This document shows positions 46,929 to 56,550 of a DNA stretch of 64,000 nucleotides, piece by piece. The stretch's first letter is position 1, and each line of letters opens with the position of its first letter. The notes under the pieces are model-generated. The model saw only the letters and a program-made list of their open reading frames with translations, ran no database searches and was not told where the DNA came from. The position numbers and the translations under genes were made by a program. This stretch comes from Bacteriovoracaceae bacterium (GTDB lineage Bacteria; Bdellovibrionota; Bacteriovoracia; Bacteriovoracales; Bacteriovoracaceae): NCBI GenBank assembly GCA_018675575.1, contig JABGXW010000108.1:1-64000 (forward strand). Reading direction: 5' to 3'.

Positions 46929-47801
46929 TTAATTCCAAACAAATGAGAAGCTTAGGCCATGTCTATGATCAGTGCTTGGAAGGTTTTGAGCTGATTTTCT
47001 TCTTTTGTTCACACTTAATAAACTATTATAAGAAAGTGTAAAGCTTGCACTTAAGTTATAGGCAATTGTTAAATCATTTGTCGCCATATAATCATTATCA
47101 ATTTTCTTAGATGAATCGTATGGGTTAACTATTTTGTAAGCAATTTCATTAGAAAATGTGAGAGCTTTATTGCTTGCAGAGAAACTAATTCTTACGACAT
47201 GCAGCAATGCTTGGTCTATATACTTGGCCCCACCAGCGTCAAAATATTCGGAGTAATAATAAGCCGGCAAGTAACTGAGACTAAACTCTGTGATCTTATC
47301 TGATTCATGCAAATCATATTTTAGACCAAAAGGAGATGCCTCGACATTATACTTAACCAAATATGCATTATTTTCTTTAACACGATTCATAGCAAAAAAT
47401 GTGGTTAAACCAAGATTTCCTTTAATTCGATTGATGTCAAAATCTTGTGACATAATGACATCTGTTGAACGTACTGTTTCACCAGAAAAAATATCTGTCT
47501 GACGATCATAATTATGGGTATAAGATAATACATATTCGTAATCGAACTTATCAGCATTACCTATTTCTAAAGACCAGGCCAATTCAAATTCATTGTCTAA
47601 AGATTGATAATTAAATTTTTCTAATCCCGCTTTGAAATGAAAATGTTGCCAAAGGTTTTGATCAGAAAACCATTCGGCGTTGCCACTCGCTTTATACGAA
47701 TCATCAACATCCTTAGTCACAGGAAGTGGTTCTTTTTCGTCATTAGCGAATGATAGAGAAATAAAAAACAAACTTAGGATAACTATTAGTGATTTTTTCA
47801 T
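46929..47801 (-). CDS. Outer-membrane beta-barrel-like protein of unknown function
   Basis: 290 residues. A signal peptide (cut near LSFA, residue 19) is followed by an acidic linker and about ten to twelve amphipathic strands, with alternating aromatic residues. The C-terminus is RHGLSFSFVWN, without the canonical Phe. No family recognised. The stop is about 40 bases from the convergent RlmL gene; the plus strand between them is AT-rich. Confidence 0.65.
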   Translation of the reverse strand: MKKSLIVILSLFFISLSFANDEKEPLPVTKDVDDSYKASGNAEWFSDQNLWQHFHFKAGLEKFNYQSLDNEFELAWSLEIGNADKFDYEYVLSYTHNYDRQTDIFSGETVRSTDVIMSQDFDINRIKGNLGLTTFFAMNRVKENNAYLVKYNVEASPFGLKYDLHESDKITEFSLSYLPAYYYSEYFDAGGAKYIDQALLHVVRISFSASNKALTFSNEIAYKIVNPYDSSKKIDNDYMATNDLTIAYNLSASFTLSYNSLLSVNKRRKSAQNLPSTDHRHGLSFSFVWN

Positions 47802-47864
47802 TTGTCCATTATAATCAAGAATGAATTCAATTGCTACATATTAGAAAAATAAAAATTTATGACA

Positions 47865-48689
47865 TTATGAGAAATATTCTGCGATCTTCATTGCCAAGTT
47901 TGGTGTGGCATATTTCAAAAGCGATGTTGAGTTCGCAACCTTCTCAACGTGCTTAGCAGACTTAGAAAAGAAATATGGATTAAGATCAACATCTTTTAAA
48001 AATAAAGTATGACCTTTGCCGGCAAATTTTCGAACAACAAAGGCCGAATCGAGAAAACATATCTCTCTAATCATGAAATTCTTTGCTATATAGATGATGA
48101 TGCAATAGTCCGACAATTCAACAAGAGACTTTCTAAGCTTTATTCCTTTTGGTGAAGATGTATCAGCCCAATTAATTTTAACTTCAACTCTCTTATTATC
48201 TAATAGAAAATCAAATCCCCTTTGTGAAGTTGATTTTTTTTGCAATAGTCCAAATATACATTTGGCGTACCACTCTCCAAGTTGAATTGGAAGGTTCTTG
48301 CCATTTAAAAGGATCTGCATTTCTCTTAAAGTTTGATAGGCCGTGTTTACATTTGAGATTGCTTCAAAAATAACTTTATTATCTGGCTCATTAAGGATTG
48401 TAATTGTTTTAACTTTTTTACGAGTCAATTTCTTGCTAAATTGAAGCTCAAACCACTTTGAGAAATTACTATTTTCAAATAAATCTAAAGATTCACTTAC
48501 AAAACCAGTTGAAAGTAACTCTCCAACATGTGTGAGTCCTTCCACTTTCTTTTTGATAAAGTTTAGCGGTGCAAATTCATTCTGATTCTGACCTACAATG
48601 TAGATAGAGTCTTGGTCATAGGTTGAACTTCCATGACTTTCCTTGTTAAATTCGCAAACCTCCTTCAAGATTTCTTTTTTGTCTGCCAT
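47865..48689 (-). CDS. Putative PD-(D/E)XK nuclease-like protein
   Basis: 274 residues without signal peptide. The C-terminal half reads as a restriction-endonuclease-like fold: helix E139 in QLGEWYAK, D160 in GFDFLL, then a strand with E169-V-K171 (RVEVK), that is, D...ExK at the expected spacing. The N-terminal half is not recognised. Restriction enzymes, Holliday-junction or mobile-element nucleases share this fold. There is no methyltransferase or toxin-antitoxin partner beside it. ATG start without a clear SD. It is upstream of the barrel gene on the same strand. Confidence 0.55.
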   Translation of the reverse strand: MADKKEILKEVCEFNKESHGSSTYDQDSIYIVGQNQNEFAPLNFIKKKVEGLTHVGELLSTGFVSESLDLFENSNFSKWFELQFSKKLTRKKVKTITILNEPDNKVIFEAISNVNTAYQTLREMQILLNGKNLPIQLGEWYAKCIFGLLQKKSTSQRGFDFLLDNKRVEVKINWADTSSPKGIKLRKSLVELSDYCIIIYIAKNFMIREICFLDSAFVVRKFAGKGHTLFLKDVDLNPYFFSKSAKHVEKVANSTSLLKYATPNLAMKIAEYFS

Positions 48690-48760
48690 TAATATTACTT
48701 TTTTTAAAATTAAAACTAATGTTAGTTTATCACTGTTCTGAAAAATAGTAATGATGAAAT

Positions 48761-50461
48761 TTAGTTACTAAAATTCATTATAGTGGCATAAATACCTTTG
48801 TTTCTAACTAAAAAGTGTTGAGAAAAGATTTCAAAATCCAATACTTTAGACTTAAGGTATTTAAGGTGATCACCGGTGGCCAGCTCTGAATCTTGTTTTG
48901 CGAGGATGGCCAAGTCTAAGAGTAGCCAACTTACCAAAATATTTCCACAATAATGGAGAAAATCAGTACAGTGATCAAGGATATAGTTATTATTTTTATT
49001 TTGACCTGCAACAGCAAATGCAACTAGTATTGTTTCCACTCCAGCGATTGATTCTTCCATTAACTCACATTCTTTTGGCCAGTCAGTCCTCGCTTTCGAA
49101 ATGCTTTTCTTGGTTCTTTCCAAAATGGTCATAAAAGTTTTGCCACCATCTTTTAAAACTTTTCTAGTCAGAAAATCTAATGCCTGTATTCCCGTTGTTC
49201 CTTCATAAATTGTGGAAATTTTAGTATCTCGAAAGAATTGTTCTATTCCATATTCTTTACAGTAGCCATAGCCACCATGTACCTGAATGGCGTCAACACA
49301 AACTTGACTTCCTTCTTCTGTTGCAAAGGCCTTGCAAACAGGAGTTAAAAATGCAATTTCACTCTCCACTGAAGGGTCTTTCTTTGCCATGTCAAATAAG
49401 TGAGCTGCATAAAGACTTAATGCCCTTGTTCCTCGACACATTGCTCTCATTTTATTAACCATTCTTTTCACATCAGGGAGATTAATTATGGGTGTATCAA
49501 ACTGAACTCTCTCATTTGCATACTGCTCAGTTAATGTGAGAACTTGATTTGCTTGAGAGTCTCCCTGTGAACCACAGAGCAGCCTTGCTTCATTCATCAT
49601 GATAAACATATTGGTCATTCCATCATGTTCTTTTCCGATTAGTTCACCAATGCAGTCACCTTCATTTCCAAATGTTAACTCACAGGTACTTGAGCCATGC
49701 ATGCCCATTTTTTCTTCTATATTTGTACAGACAACATTATTACTTTCACCGTTCGATATATCTTCATTGATGCGATTTTTAGGAACGATAAATAACGACA
49801 AGCCTTTTGTTCCCTCAGGAGATCCTGGAGTTCGAGCAAGAACCAAATGAATGATATTATCATAAAGGTCATTATCTCCTGAAGAAATAAATATTTTAGT
49901 GCCTTTCATGTTGAATGTTCCATTGTCCTGTGGTGTGGCAATAGTTTTTGCTGCACCAACGTCAGAACCGGCTCCCGCTTCAGTTAGACACATAGTACCT
50001 CCCCAGTTACCAGTCATCATTTGCTCTACATAAAGTGACTTCTGTTTATCTGTTCCAACTTCTAAAATAACGTTCATGGCCGCTTTCGAAAGTCCGTAAT
50101 ACATACTAAATGACACATTTGCCCCGACTAAAATAGCAGTACAAGCTACGGTAAGTGCATGTGGAACAGGCATGCCTCCAATTTCTTCAGGAAATCCTAA
50201 TCCATACCAGCCATTATCATAAAATAATTTATTCGCTTTTTTAAATGCTTCTGGAACTGTTACGTTCCCATCTTTTAATGTGCAGCCATCAACATCTCCA
50301 ATAACCCGAGAAGGCCAAATTTCTTTTTCTACGAAATTATCAAATTGAGAAATAATATCCTTCAAGTCATTCGCTTCATAATCTTCAATATGATCTTGAA
50401 CCTTTAACCAATTAAATAGTAGATAGTTTATATCTGTGAGATCTGTTGAGAATTCTGCCAT
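48761..50461 (-). CDS. Acyl-CoA dehydrogenase
   Basis: 566 residues from ATG 50461, preceded by AAGGA seven bases upstream; the longer frame from a TTG six codons earlier overlaps that site. Standard features: MCLTEAGAGSDVGAAKT (FAD-loop), KIFISSGDNDL, the MGMHGSSTCEL substrate strand and VCVDAIQVHGGYGYCKEYGIEQFFRDTKISTIYEGTTGIQ with the catalytic Glu. It is about 180 residues longer than medium-chain enzymes, like the large class that includes FadE-type proteins. It introduces the alpha-beta double bond in acyl-CoA for beta-oxidation. No other beta-oxidation gene is near. Confidence 0.93.
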   Translation of the reverse strand: MAEFSTDLTDINYLLFNWLKVQDHIEDYEANDLKDIISQFDNFVEKEIWPSRVIGDVDGCTLKDGNVTVPEAFKKANKLFYDNGWYGLGFPEEIGGMPVPHALTVACTAILVGANVSFSMYYGLSKAAMNVILEVGTDKQKSLYVEQMMTGNWGGTMCLTEAGAGSDVGAAKTIATPQDNGTFNMKGTKIFISSGDNDLYDNIIHLVLARTPGSPEGTKGLSLFIVPKNRINEDISNGESNNVVCTNIEEKMGMHGSSTCELTFGNEGDCIGELIGKEHDGMTNMFIMMNEARLLCGSQGDSQANQVLTLTEQYANERVQFDTPIINLPDVKRMVNKMRAMCRGTRALSLYAAHLFDMAKKDPSVESEIAFLTPVCKAFATEEGSQVCVDAIQVHGGYGYCKEYGIEQFFRDTKISTIYEGTTGIQALDFLTRKVLKDGGKTFMTILERTKKSISKARTDWPKECELMEESIAGVETILVAFAVAGQNKNNNYILDHCTDFLHYCGNILVSWLLLDLAILAKQDSELATGDHLKYLKSKVLDFEIFSQHFLVRNKGIYATIMNFSN

Positions 50462-50524
50462 TCTGTTATCCTTTTTCAATCATTAGCTGGAACTATTATA
50501 TTCTAGACTTTTTAAGGACGCACT

Positions 50525-50561
50525 TAAAAAACGAAAGGCCCCTTTAGATGAGGGGCCTTTT
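50525..50561 (-). terminator. Rho-independent terminator of the 50.6 kb lipoprotein gene
   Basis: Stem AAAGGCCCCT (50534-50543) with AGGGGCCTTT (50551-50560) and a seven-base loop. On the minus strand the arm is followed by CGTTTTTTAAG. It lies between the lipoprotein stop and the acyl-CoA dehydrogenase promoter region. Confidence 0.85.
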
Positions 50562-50602
50562 GAAAATCTTTATAAATACTTGATCTTTTTTCTACATTTT
50601 TC

Positions 50603-51304
50603 TTATAAGTTTACTGCCCAAGCATGTTCTGTATCTTTATCCTGAATCCCTACTGGGTTAGCAATTAGAGGATATCTTGTATCGATGATATAAGCTCTAT
50701 TATTGTATTCAAAATAATATCTTGGAGATTGAATATTTCCATACTCAAAGTTAATCTCTGATTCTGATCTACAATCAAAGTTGTAGTACCAACTATTCCA
50801 AACACATTTCTTTACATTTGTGGCCGCTCTCATTCTTGTTACAATTGCGTTAAGCATTTCTTGAAGATTATTACCCATCTCATTATCAACACCAAAGTTT
50901 GCTGATCTATAGATAAGGTTTCCTTGATCTAATCTTCTGCCTATTAATGCTGATTGATCAAAACAGTCTGATCCCCAACACCAATCAAATGACCATCCAC
51001 TTTGATTATCAACTTGAAAATTAAGCATGTCTGTCACGCCTGTATATTCTGTATAACTTGCCAAAGTACCTTGTTGACTTGGTGATGAAAACTTGCAAGC
51101 TGCTACTTGATTTGCAAATTCTTGAAATGTAAATGCTCCTGCAGTACTTCCTGCAGAACATGTTCCTGTTAATGCAACCGAAATGGGATTTTGTATCCCG
51201 TTAATGAAGGGATTCTGATCAGTTTCATTTTTCTTACCACAAGCTACAATTAAGCTAGCTGCAAGAAAAACAACTAAAATTTTAATAAACGATTTCGCTT
51301 TCAT
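50603..51304 (-). CDS. Lipoprotein of unknown function
   Basis: 233 residues from ATG 51304, preceded by GGAGG at good spacing; the longer frame adds four residues. A lipoprotein signal ends in the lipobox IVAC with lipid site near residue 22. The mature part has several paired cysteines and is rich in Trp, Tyr and Asn (NQSGWSFDWCWGSDCFDQS and VKKCVWNSWYYNFDC). No family recognised. It ends at a strong terminator. The 5' non-coding region carries a repeat that could fold two ways. Confidence 0.7.
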   Translation of the reverse strand: MKAKSFIKILVVFLAASLIVACGKKNETDQNPFINGIQNPISVALTGTCSAGSTAGAFTFQEFANQVAACKFSSPSQQGTLASYTEYTGVTDMLNFQVDNQSGWSFDWCWGSDCFDQSALIGRRLDQGNLIYRSANFGVDNEMGNNLQEMLNAIVTRMRAATNVKKCVWNSWYYNFDCRSESEINFEYGNIQSPRYYFEYNNRAYIIDTRYPLIANPVGIQDKDTEHAWAVNL

Positions 51305-51568
51305 GGTTTCCTCCAAAGCATATTTAAAATAAAATCATATTCATGGGTATTAATGCAAAGCATATGCCAATGGAGTGCATCTATATTTGATTACTTAGGG
51401 GATAATTAACTGTCTAAGATTTACACAATCGAACATATGTCTAAAAAGTAGACAGTTTAAAGATAATTTAAAAAAAAATAGCCAATTTGAGAGCACTTGA
51501 AAACAACGACATAAAGACTCATAGAAGCAGCTGATAGCTACCAATTAATTTGGATTTTGATTTAACCA
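51305..51568. other. Non-coding region upstream of the lipoprotein gene
   Basis: 264 bases between two minus-strand genes. A palindrome GCATATGC is at 51359-51366. The main feature is a set of TGTCTA/TAGACA repeats at 51408-51457, listed separately. The rest is AT-rich without a gene. Confidence 0.45.
51408..51457 (-). repeat. Competing inverted repeats TGTCTA / TAGACA
   Basis: AACTGTCTA (51408-51416) is the reverse complement of TAGACAGTT (51449-51457). A second TGTCTA (51438-51443) is also complementary to the same TAGACA, with a five-base loop. Two arms thus compete for one partner, giving a long and a short hairpin that cannot coexist. It is in the 5' region of the lipoprotein gene on the minus strand. 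Confidence 0.5.
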
Positions 51569-52867
51569 CTATAAATCATTTAAGAACTTTTCTATTTGAT
51601 CACAGCCTTTCTTAAGATTGGGACAATTTTTCTCTATAAATTTATGATCAAGATCTACATCGGCCTTACCTTCGAATAAGTTTATTAAGGACTGTTGATA
51701 TACATAATCTCCATCATAATCGACAGAGGCAATGCGACAACCATAATAATCAGCAGGATAATAAAAATCCTCTCCAGGCAGCAGGGCCACATGGTACTCA
51801 TCAATTAAAAACTGAGATAGTTTTACGCCATCACTAAGACCTTTTGCTTTTAGCTTGTCTGAAAAGTTGTTAAAATCTGGAAAGAGGTAAAAAGCTCCTT
51901 CTGGTTTAGGACAGTTTAATCCCATTTTTATAAATCTATAATGAAGATAGAGAGAAGCTGCCCCATGAATTTTAGTACAACGATCAACATAACGAATAAG
52001 ATCATAATCACCACAATAGGTCTCAAGAGCAGCGTATTGAATAGGTGCTGAAACAGCTGAAAATGTTTCTGAAATCATAGCAGAGAGACATTTCATAACA
52101 TCTTCCATTCCTTTTGGGAGCGAAATAAATCCGAGTCGATATCCACCTGCGGCATGAGATTTTGAAAGACCAGCTGTGATCATGGTGCCTTCAGGATAAT
52201 ATTTATGAAAGCCTACATAGTCTCTATTTGAAAAGTTTACTTGAGCGTAAATTTCATCAGAAATAATAATTATATTTTCTTCTCTACAAACCTGGGACAA
52301 ATCTTTAATCTCCTGGTCAGTATAGAGCGCTCCGGTAGGGTTACTAGGGTTATTTAAGATCAGTATCTTCTGATCATCTTGAATATTTTCACAACATTGT
52401 TTTAATTCATTAGCTTGAAGTTTATATTTTTTATCCCGAGAAGTTACAATAGGGACTATTTCTTTTCCTCTTATTTGCAATTGAGGCCCATAGCTCACCC
52501 AGCTTGGGGCAGGAACAATCACAGGTCCCTCTAAAATATAAAGTATTTGAAAAATAAGTTCCTTACTCCCAGGACCTATAGCAATTAGGTCTTCAGGTAA
52601 ATTATAATCAAAAAGGGTCTTATAGTACTTACTAATGGAAGAGCATAATTCAGGTAGCCCTCTCGTTGGTAGATAGTCTTTTTGATGAGCATTATTAGCT
52701 AATGCTATTTGTATTTTAGGGTGAACAGGAAAAGGAGACTGGCCAAAGCCAAAATGATAAACATCTTCTCCATCTTTTCTTAATTTCTTTGCGGCCAAAT
52801 TAACTGCGAGAGTTGCTGATTCTTTGAGAGACATAATATCTCTATTAAGCTTGACTGATCTTTTCAT
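51569..52867 (-). CDS. PLP-dependent class I aminotransferase
   Basis: 432 residues from ATG 52867, which has AAAGG upstream; 21 extra residues lead the longest frame. The fold-type I core is visible: NNPSNPTG, then SDEIY with the pyridine-binding Asp, and the Schiff-base lysine K236 in TAGLSKSHAAGGYRLGF. The CR-rich VCREENIIII segment and the DYYGCRIASVDYDG end with its substrate Arg fit the aspartate aminotransferase group. It is somewhat longer than AspC (about 400). Substrate specificity is unclear. Confidence 0.87.
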   Translation of the reverse strand: MKRSVKLNRDIMSLKESATLAVNLAAKKLRKDGEDVYHFGFGQSPFPVHPKIQIALANNAHQKDYLPTRGLPELCSSISKYYKTLFDYNLPEDLIAIGPGSKELIFQILYILEGPVIVPAPSWVSYGPQLQIRGKEIVPIVTSRDKKYKLQANELKQCCENIQDDQKILILNNPSNPTGALYTDQEIKDLSQVCREENIIIISDEIYAQVNFSNRDYVGFHKYYPEGTMITAGLSKSHAAGGYRLGFISLPKGMEDVMKCLSAMISETFSAVSAPIQYAALETYCGDYDLIRYVDRCTKIHGAASLYLHYRFIKMGLNCPKPEGAFYLFPDFNNFSDKLKAKGLSDGVKLSQFLIDEYHVALLPGEDFYYPADYYGCRIASVDYDGDYVYQQSLINLFEGKADVDLDHKFIEKNCPNLKKGCDQIEKFLNDL

Positions 52868-53287
52868 CCTTGAAACCTTTATAATTATTAGTAGGTATAC
52901 TTTCTTCTGTTCTTTACACCTTTCCTCCAAGCTTGATTTTTTTGTTTGGAGTGTATTATCTTTTGCCTATCTTCAAGGTATTGCCTAAATTGGCATTACA
53001 ATAAACATGATAATATTTTCATTAAGGAGATCCTTATTAATATAGTCTCTAAGACTTATAAATATTATCATCTTTGTAATCCTATCGTAAATTAAGCTAC
53101 TTAGGCATAAAGTTCTTCCATATTTCAGCTAGAAATATTAAACAGTATGGGAAGTTGTTCTATTTTAGCCTGAACCATTTATATTAAGAATTTTCAATGG
53201 GTTACATAGTTTTCCCCTCCCTGAAATTGGAGCTTTTTTGGAATATTATAAAACATGATTTAAATAGTAATAAAAGAAGGCAACACA
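52868..53287. other. 420-base divergent non-coding region
   Basis: Between the minus-strand aminotransferase and the plus-strand TPR/barrel gene. It holds a 12-bp inverted repeat with two small hairpins between its arms (53007-53071). A short open frame in the last third overlaps the start of the barrel protein in another frame and lacks a ribosome site. No RNA gene recognised. Confidence 0.5.
53007..53071 (+). repeat. Possible three-way-junction RNA element
   Basis: Outer arms ATGATAATATTT (53007-53018) and AAATATTATCAT (53060-53071) are perfectly complementary over 12 bp. Between them are AAGG/CCTT (53024-53035) and AGTCT (53044-53048)/AGACT (53052-53056), each able to form a small hairpin. 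Equivalent pairing exists on the other strand. No T run follows. Confidence 0.45.
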
Positions 53288-54943
53288 CTGAAATTACGAT
53301 CATTCAGAAATATATTTTATCCATTCAGTCAGATCACAGTTTTATTGATTATAGTGATGAGTTTCGAGATTCATTGTGAAACTTTGATTGAAAAACAAGA
53401 CAATGTATTAGACCAAGCGACTGATGCTTTAGCTGATAATAAGCCCAAAAGGGCCATCAGTATATTAAAAGCTAATCTCACGGAAAAAAACTTTCACTTA
53501 GAAAGTTATTTATTCTTAGCCAATTTTCATTTAAGTACTAAAAACTACAGTAAAGGTTTTAGAGTTTTACATTTTATAATTAAAAAACTACATAGTAAGA
53601 AATTATTGAAATCACCCAATATAAGTAATATTGCAATAGATTGTAAAACAGTAAAAAAACCTTCTAAAAATGCTCTCGAAGCTTACGCGCGAATAGCACA
53701 AAAATATTTTGAATTAGCAGATAGTGAAGTTTTTTCAGAAAGGTTTAGTAAGGTCTTAACCAAAAGATCTTTAAAGTACTACAATATTTTAAATTATTTC
53801 AATTTCGATAATGCTGGTACAAAATACATGCTAGCAGTTCTTCACGAGAAACTCGAAAATACTCAAGTCTCCTATACAAACCTTCTTGACTCTCGAGATT
53901 TCTATCTCGATGGAACAGAAAGTGATTCTAAAGATCAACTTGAGAATATTTCTTATATGCTAGGAGATAATCTTATTCGTTCAGGATTTACTGATGCCGG
54001 AGCGCTTTATTTGAAATCATTAGTATCATCTCCTAATACAGATAAATCATTAAAAGAATATGCATCAACCTATTTAGATTCTTTATCTTACTCTTTTCTA
54101 ACTTATTCGGCAAAACTTGGAAAACACTACAATAATAATGTTAATAGTCTAACGGATGATGATTTGTCAAACTTCGAGAGTCTTCAATCCTTTTATATTT
54201 CGGAAAATGCCTGGTCAGAATCACTTTCATTTAATGTCTTCTATAATTCTTCAATCCATGGACATTGGTCTTATTTTACATATGCTAACTTTGATAATCA
54301 AACCATGTCTAACAAAGGACTTTCTATAAGAGACTCCAGAGCTTATTCGACATCATTTGAAACAAAGTATGATAATTTTCAAAAGTCCTTATTAAAATTA
54401 AATATCTCTTGGAGTTATACACTTTATAAAGAAAGCGCTGGTATTAATTTCAGTAAGTATAGTAATCTTTATTCTATTTCCCCTGGCCATACTTATATGT
54501 TTGACAGAGGGAGTTTCACCACAAAATTGACTTATTCTGCGACAAGCTCTATCTCAGACGATAATTTAGGGGAAAGCTCAATCCTCTTTACTTATCAACC
54601 ATTTTGGAAATCAAATTGGATTTCCACCTCATATTCTTTCGAGTATAGTAATGTAAAAGAAGAAACCGATGCTGATATTTCAAAAAGATACTTTATTAAT
54701 TTTACAAATTATTCTGCCATTTCTTCGAATCATTCTTTATTCTTTTCGATTGATGCAACAGTGAATAAAAATACTAGTCTCGGTTATAAAGAAGCGAATA
54801 TGAGTTTAACTCATACTTATCTTGTACCGTGGATTTATGGACTTAACCTAAGTTTGAATATCAGTTATCAATACAATGATCCCGATACTTCAGATTTATA
54901 CAAGGTTTTAGAATATGGAGCAACGCTTGGATATAACTTTTAA
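53288..54943 (+). CDS. TPR plus outer-membrane barrel protein, possible CTG start
   Basis: 551 residues if translation begins at CTG 53288; AAGG lies seven bases upstream and this restores a signal peptide (basic start, then TVLLIIVMSFEIHC before the mature part). The first in-frame TTG, GTG and ATG (53345, 53354 and 53357) would cut it in half. Residues about 35-260 form TPR-like helices with repeated motifs such as AISILKANLTEKNFHLESYLFLANFHL, and about 290-551 form at least 12 amphipathic strands ending in GATLGYNF with a terminal Phe. No homologue recognised; an assembly or export role is possible. Confidence 0.7.
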   Translation: MKLRSFRNIFYPFSQITVLLIIVMSFEIHCETLIEKQDNVLDQATDALADNKPKRAISILKANLTEKNFHLESYLFLANFHLSTKNYSKGFRVLHFIIKKLHSKKLLKSPNISNIAIDCKTVKKPSKNALEAYARIAQKYFELADSEVFSERFSKVLTKRSLKYYNILNYFNFDNAGTKYMLAVLHEKLENTQVSYTNLLDSRDFYLDGTESDSKDQLENISYMLGDNLIRSGFTDAGALYLKSLVSSPNTDKSLKEYASTYLDSLSYSFLTYSAKLGKHYNNNVNSLTDDDLSNFESLQSFYISENAWSESLSFNVFYNSSIHGHWSYFTYANFDNQTMSNKGLSIRDSRAYSTSFETKYDNFQKSLLKLNISWSYTLYKESAGINFSKYSNLYSISPGHTYMFDRGSFTTKLTYSATSSISDDNLGESSILFTYQPFWKSNWISTSYSFEYSNVKEETDADISKRYFINFTNYSAISSNHSLFFSIDATVNKNTSLGYKEANMSLTHTYLVPWIYGLNLSLNISYQYNDPDTSDLYKVLEYGATLGYNF

Positions 54944-54996
54944 TCTAAATAACAAAAATCGTGCTACTACATGATTAAATGAGAATAGGAAATAAA

Positions 54997-56529
54997 ATGA
55001 ATACATGTCACAAACTCTCTAAGAGATGTCTCCTGGTTATACTAGATGGATTCGGCATTAATAAGGCTGATTTAAAGAATGCTATTAAACATGCTTCTAC
55101 TCCTTACATAGATATGCTTTTTAAATCCTATCCTTTCACTACAATCGAAGCGGGAGGAATAAAGGTCGGGCTCCCAAAAGGAGTTTGTGGTAATTCAGAA
55201 GTTGGACATATAAATCTAGGTGCTGGTCGCCCTGTTCGCCAAGACCTAGTCAGAATAAATGAATCTATTGAAGAAAATACATTACCCAAAATGCCAGAGC
55301 TGATAAAACTTATTGAACATGCCAAACGAAATGGAAATAGAGTCCATTTGATGGGGCTACTTTCAGATGGAGGAGTACATTCTCATATTAATCATATAAA
55401 AAATATCATTTCTATATTAGCAAAAGAAAATATTAAGCTCTTTTTTCATGCCTTTATGGACGGAAGAGATACCGCTCCTAACATAGGTTTAAAATATATT
55501 CAAGATTTACAATCTCAGCCAGGGGTTACATTTGCAAGTATGCAAGGACGCTCAATTGGCATGGACAGAGATAGACGCTGGGAAAAAATAAAACTCGCTT
55601 ATGACACCTTTACAGGGGCAGCTAAAATTACAAATCTGACACCTGAACAATGGCTGGAAAAAGAATATGAGAAAGAAAGATTCGATGAGTTTGTATCTCC
55701 TGTTCTTTTTAATTCTGATTATAAAATGAGAGATAATGATTCTTTATTCTTTTTGAATTTTAGACCAGATAGGGCGATAGAGTTATCTCTCGCTTTTAAT
55801 GATGACAATTTCAATGAGTTTCCTGTTAAGTTCAGACCCTCTCGATATTTATGTATGACTCCTTATATTCCAGATGAGGTCACTCTTCCTATTTTATTTG
55901 ATAAAGAAAAAGTCAATGGAACCTTAGGACAACACTTATCAGCGAAAGGTTTCAAACAATATAAAATTGCTGAAACAGAAAAGTATGCACATGTTACTTA
56001 TTTTTTTAATGGCGGTGAAAAAAATCCTCTTGATGGAGAAGATCATATTCTAATCCCTTCGCCTAAAGAAGTAGAAACATATGATTTAAAACCAGAAATG
56101 AGTGCTCATACAATCACTGAGAAACTTATTACTGCCATCAAGAGTCATTCCCACGACTTTTATCTCGTCAATTATGCCAATTCAGATATGGTGGGGCATA
56201 CAGGGAAGTTTGATGCAGCAGTAAAAGCAATTCAAACACTTGACTCTTGTATGAAAGAATTAATTGATATTTGTCTTAAAGAAGAGCTAACCGTTTTGCT
56301 CACTGCAGATCATGGAAACTCAGACCAAATGGAATATCCCAATGGAGTCCCCCATACTTCCCATACTGGAGCACCAGTTCCTTTTTGCCTTATCCATCCC
56401 GCTTTAAAAAATATTCAATTAGATTTAAACGAAACATCAGCTGCCCTCATGAATGTTTCTCCAACGGTATTATATGTGATGGGCATAGAGCAACCCTCTT
56501 CCTTCGAAGGAAAAAGTATTTTTAAATAA
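54997..56529 (+). CDS. gpmI: 2,3-bisphosphoglycerate-independent phosphoglycerate mutase
   Basis: 510 residues from ATG 54997, which has AGGA six bases upstream; the longer frame adds six residues. CLLVILDGFG with the first metal-binding Asp, CGNSEVGHINLGAGR with the phosphorylated S67, DGRDTAP, NYANSDMVGHTG and LTADHGNSDQM are all present, so both metal centres are complete. It interconverts 3- and 2-phosphoglycerate in glycolysis. The pfkA gene follows after 21 bases, so the two glycolytic genes are co-transcribed. Confidence 0.96.
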   Translation: MNTCHKLSKRCLLVILDGFGINKADLKNAIKHASTPYIDMLFKSYPFTTIEAGGIKVGLPKGVCGNSEVGHINLGAGRPVRQDLVRINESIEENTLPKMPELIKLIEHAKRNGNRVHLMGLLSDGGVHSHINHIKNIISILAKENIKLFFHAFMDGRDTAPNIGLKYIQDLQSQPGVTFASMQGRSIGMDRDRRWEKIKLAYDTFTGAAKITNLTPEQWLEKEYEKERFDEFVSPVLFNSDYKMRDNDSLFFLNFRPDRAIELSLAFNDDNFNEFPVKFRPSRYLCMTPYIPDEVTLPILFDKEKVNGTLGQHLSAKGFKQYKIAETEKYAHVTYFFNGGEKNPLDGEDHILIPSPKEVETYDLKPEMSAHTITEKLITAIKSHSHDFYLVNYANSDMVGHTGKFDAAVKAIQTLDSCMKELIDICLKEELTVLLTADHGNSDQMEYPNGVPHTSHTGAPVPFCLIHPALKNIQLDLNETSAALMNVSPTVLYVMGIEQPSSFEGKSIFK

Positions 56530-56550
56530 TAAAATGAATGGAGTATAAAA

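Noticed and set aside
53197-53379. 60-codon frame before the TPR/barrel gene
   Set aside because: Another frame overlapping the probable signal peptide; no ribosome site, and the barrel frame explains the sequence better.
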